Source of the DNA: Chloroflexaceae bacterium
GTDB lineage: Bacteria > Chloroflexota > Chloroflexia > Chloroflexales > Chloroflexaceae
Direction: 5' to 3'
DNA: 64,000 nt
Assembly: GCA_025057155.1 (NCBI GenBank)
Contig: JANWYD010000001.1
Span: 209,113 to 273,112 of the forward strand
The translations under genes were made by a program, and so were the position numbers. Below are positions 63,138 through 64,000 of the stretch, piece by piece. The notes beneath the pieces were generated by a model. It did no database searches, was not told the DNA's origin, and saw only the letters and a list, made by a program, of their open reading frames with translations. Each line of letters starts with the position of its first letter. Positions within the stretch are counted from its first letter, which is position 1.

Positions 63138-64000
63138 ATGGCCATTGAGCCCTACCGCCCCAACGACGCACAATACCGCGATGATTTCGATCGCGAGCTC
63201 GACAAGAAGCTGGATAAGCTCTTCTACCGCTGGCAGTGGAAGCTCTTCCGCTTCGTCCGCACGCTGATCTTCATTGCGATCGGGATCTGGCTGGCGACCA
63301 ACTTGCTGCCCCCGGTGTTCGAGACCATTCTGTCGGGCAACCTTGGCCCGATGATCCTGCAATTCATCCCTGTCGCTATTTACCTGTTCTTCTTCATTGG
63401 CTTTCAGTTCTTTCTCATGTACTACTTTATGGCCCGTACCCGCATCTACTGGGTAAAGCCAGGCGAGACGGGCATCAGTTTCAAGGACTACCGCGGCAAC
63501 CCCGAGGTGCTGGAGGCGGCGCGGCGGGTGGTGACGCTGCTGAAGGGGGCCAAGGAGTTCAAGAAGATGGGCGGCGAGGTGACCCGCGGCATTCTGCTGA
63601 TCGGGCCGCCCGGCACCGGCAAGAGCTACCTGGCGCAGGCCATTTCAACCGAGGCGGGGGTGCCCTTTGGCTATCTCAGCGCCCCATCGTTGCAGTCGGC
63701 CTGGATGGGGATGGGTAACATCAAGGTGATGAACCTGTACCGCAAGGCTCGTCGCTTCGCTCGCGAGTATGGGGCCTGCATTATCTTCATTGATGAAATT
63801 GACGCCATCGGCGGCGCCCGCTCGACCAGCCTGATGGGTACCGGCGCCGCCGGGATGGAGGGCGCCGCCGCTGGCGGTTTGCACAGGGTGGTGATGGGCA
63901 TCGGCGGCATCATGGGCGGCGGCAACGGCATTCTCAATGAACTGCTGCTGCAGATGGACCCGCCGCCCCAGGATAGCTGGTGGGGCAAGCTGTTGCGCAC
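63138..64000 (+). CDS. FtsH-like AAA ATPase (3' truncated by window edge)
   Basis: The frame stays open to the window end, giving 287 codons. Two membrane helices (about 38-60 and 72-100) precede an AAA domain. Walker A is GPPGTGKS with K162, Walker B is IIFIDEIDAIG with D219 and E220, and the pore-loop position reads AWMGMG where FtsH has FVGVG. Between Walker B and LNELLLQMD is an unusually long glycine-rich insertion (residues about 226-262). FtsH proteases extract and degrade membrane proteins; whether a zinc protease domain follows cannot be seen. GTGGAG upstream supports the ATG. Confidence 0.85.
   Translation, partial: MAIEPYRPNDAQYRDDFDRELDKKLDKLFYRWQWKLFRFVRTLIFIAIGIWLATNLLPPVFETILSGNLGPMILQFIPVAIYLFFFIGFQFFLMYYFMARTRIYWVKPGETGISFKDYRGNPEVLEAARRVVTLLKGAKEFKKMGGEVTRGILLIGPPGTGKSYLAQAISTEAGVPFGYLSAPSLQSAWMGMGNIKVMNLYRKARRFAREYGACIIFIDEIDAIGGARSTSLMGTGAAGMEGAAAGGLHRVVMGIGGIMGGGNGILNELLLQMDPPPQDSWWGKLLR

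Overview
This window comes from a GC-rich bacterial chromosome. The gene complement suggests the phylum Chloroflexota, most likely a Chloroflexales or Roseiflexus-type organism. That placement is an inference from class III PHA synthase (PhaE/PhaC), a menaquinone-style HdrDE-like module, oxidative TCA genes, a Chloroflexota-type secreted protein family and the style of the large membrane proteins. No rRNA, tRNA, CRISPR array, phage or replication origin was seen. Most genes are housekeeping, with short intergenic gaps rich in repeats.

Layout. 1-4.5 kb: C-terminal part of an S9 peptidase, a THUMP RNA methyltransferase, an M20 peptidase and a cyclic-nucleotide-binding protein. 4.5-8.2 kb: a riboflavin operon (ribD, ribE, and a ribB-ribH fusion, all on the minus strand) behind an FMN riboswitch with terminator hairpins. 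8.3-11.6 kb: a 1076-residue membrane protein. 11.9-14.3 kb: an AT-rich island with an AvaI/BsoBI-type restriction-modification pair. 14.5-20.9 kb: a CPBP protease, phaE-phaC, and a TrmB regulator with a metal P-type ATPase. 20.9-25.6 kb: small membrane and secreted proteins and a pseudouridine synthase. 25.7-34.1 kb: nicotinate phosphoribosyltransferase, a PLP decarboxylase, lipoamide dehydrogenase, the Trk potassium system and TatD. 34.3-38.8 kb: a transglutaminase-like membrane protein, then a degraded accessory patch (TIGR02391-like and DUF433 genes, each apparently frameshifted, and an orphan Phd antitoxin). 39-45.7 kb: a Tgt-like transglycosylase, aconitase and an HdrD/HdrE-like redox pair. 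46-52.6 kb: an ISAzo13 transposase remnant, a secreted protein and sucA-sucB. 53-64 kb: a metallophosphoesterase, a 1190-residue membrane protein, a sodium:solute symporter pair, an amino-acid-type binding protein and the start of an FtsH-like AAA ATPase.

Central carbon genes are scattered but coherent: aconitase, 2-oxoglutarate dehydrogenase E1 and E2, and a separately encoded E3, with PHA synthase for carbon storage. The most unusual material lies between genes. There are four copies of an approximately 140-bp MITE-like element with TAGTCTGTAAA-type ends and 5-bp target duplications, one of them inserted directly against the FMN riboswitch. A fifth, older copy is itself split by a second element. 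Octamer tandem arrays (CACCTCCA) start almost exactly at stop codons, mostly between convergent genes. There are also several families of short dispersed palindromes.
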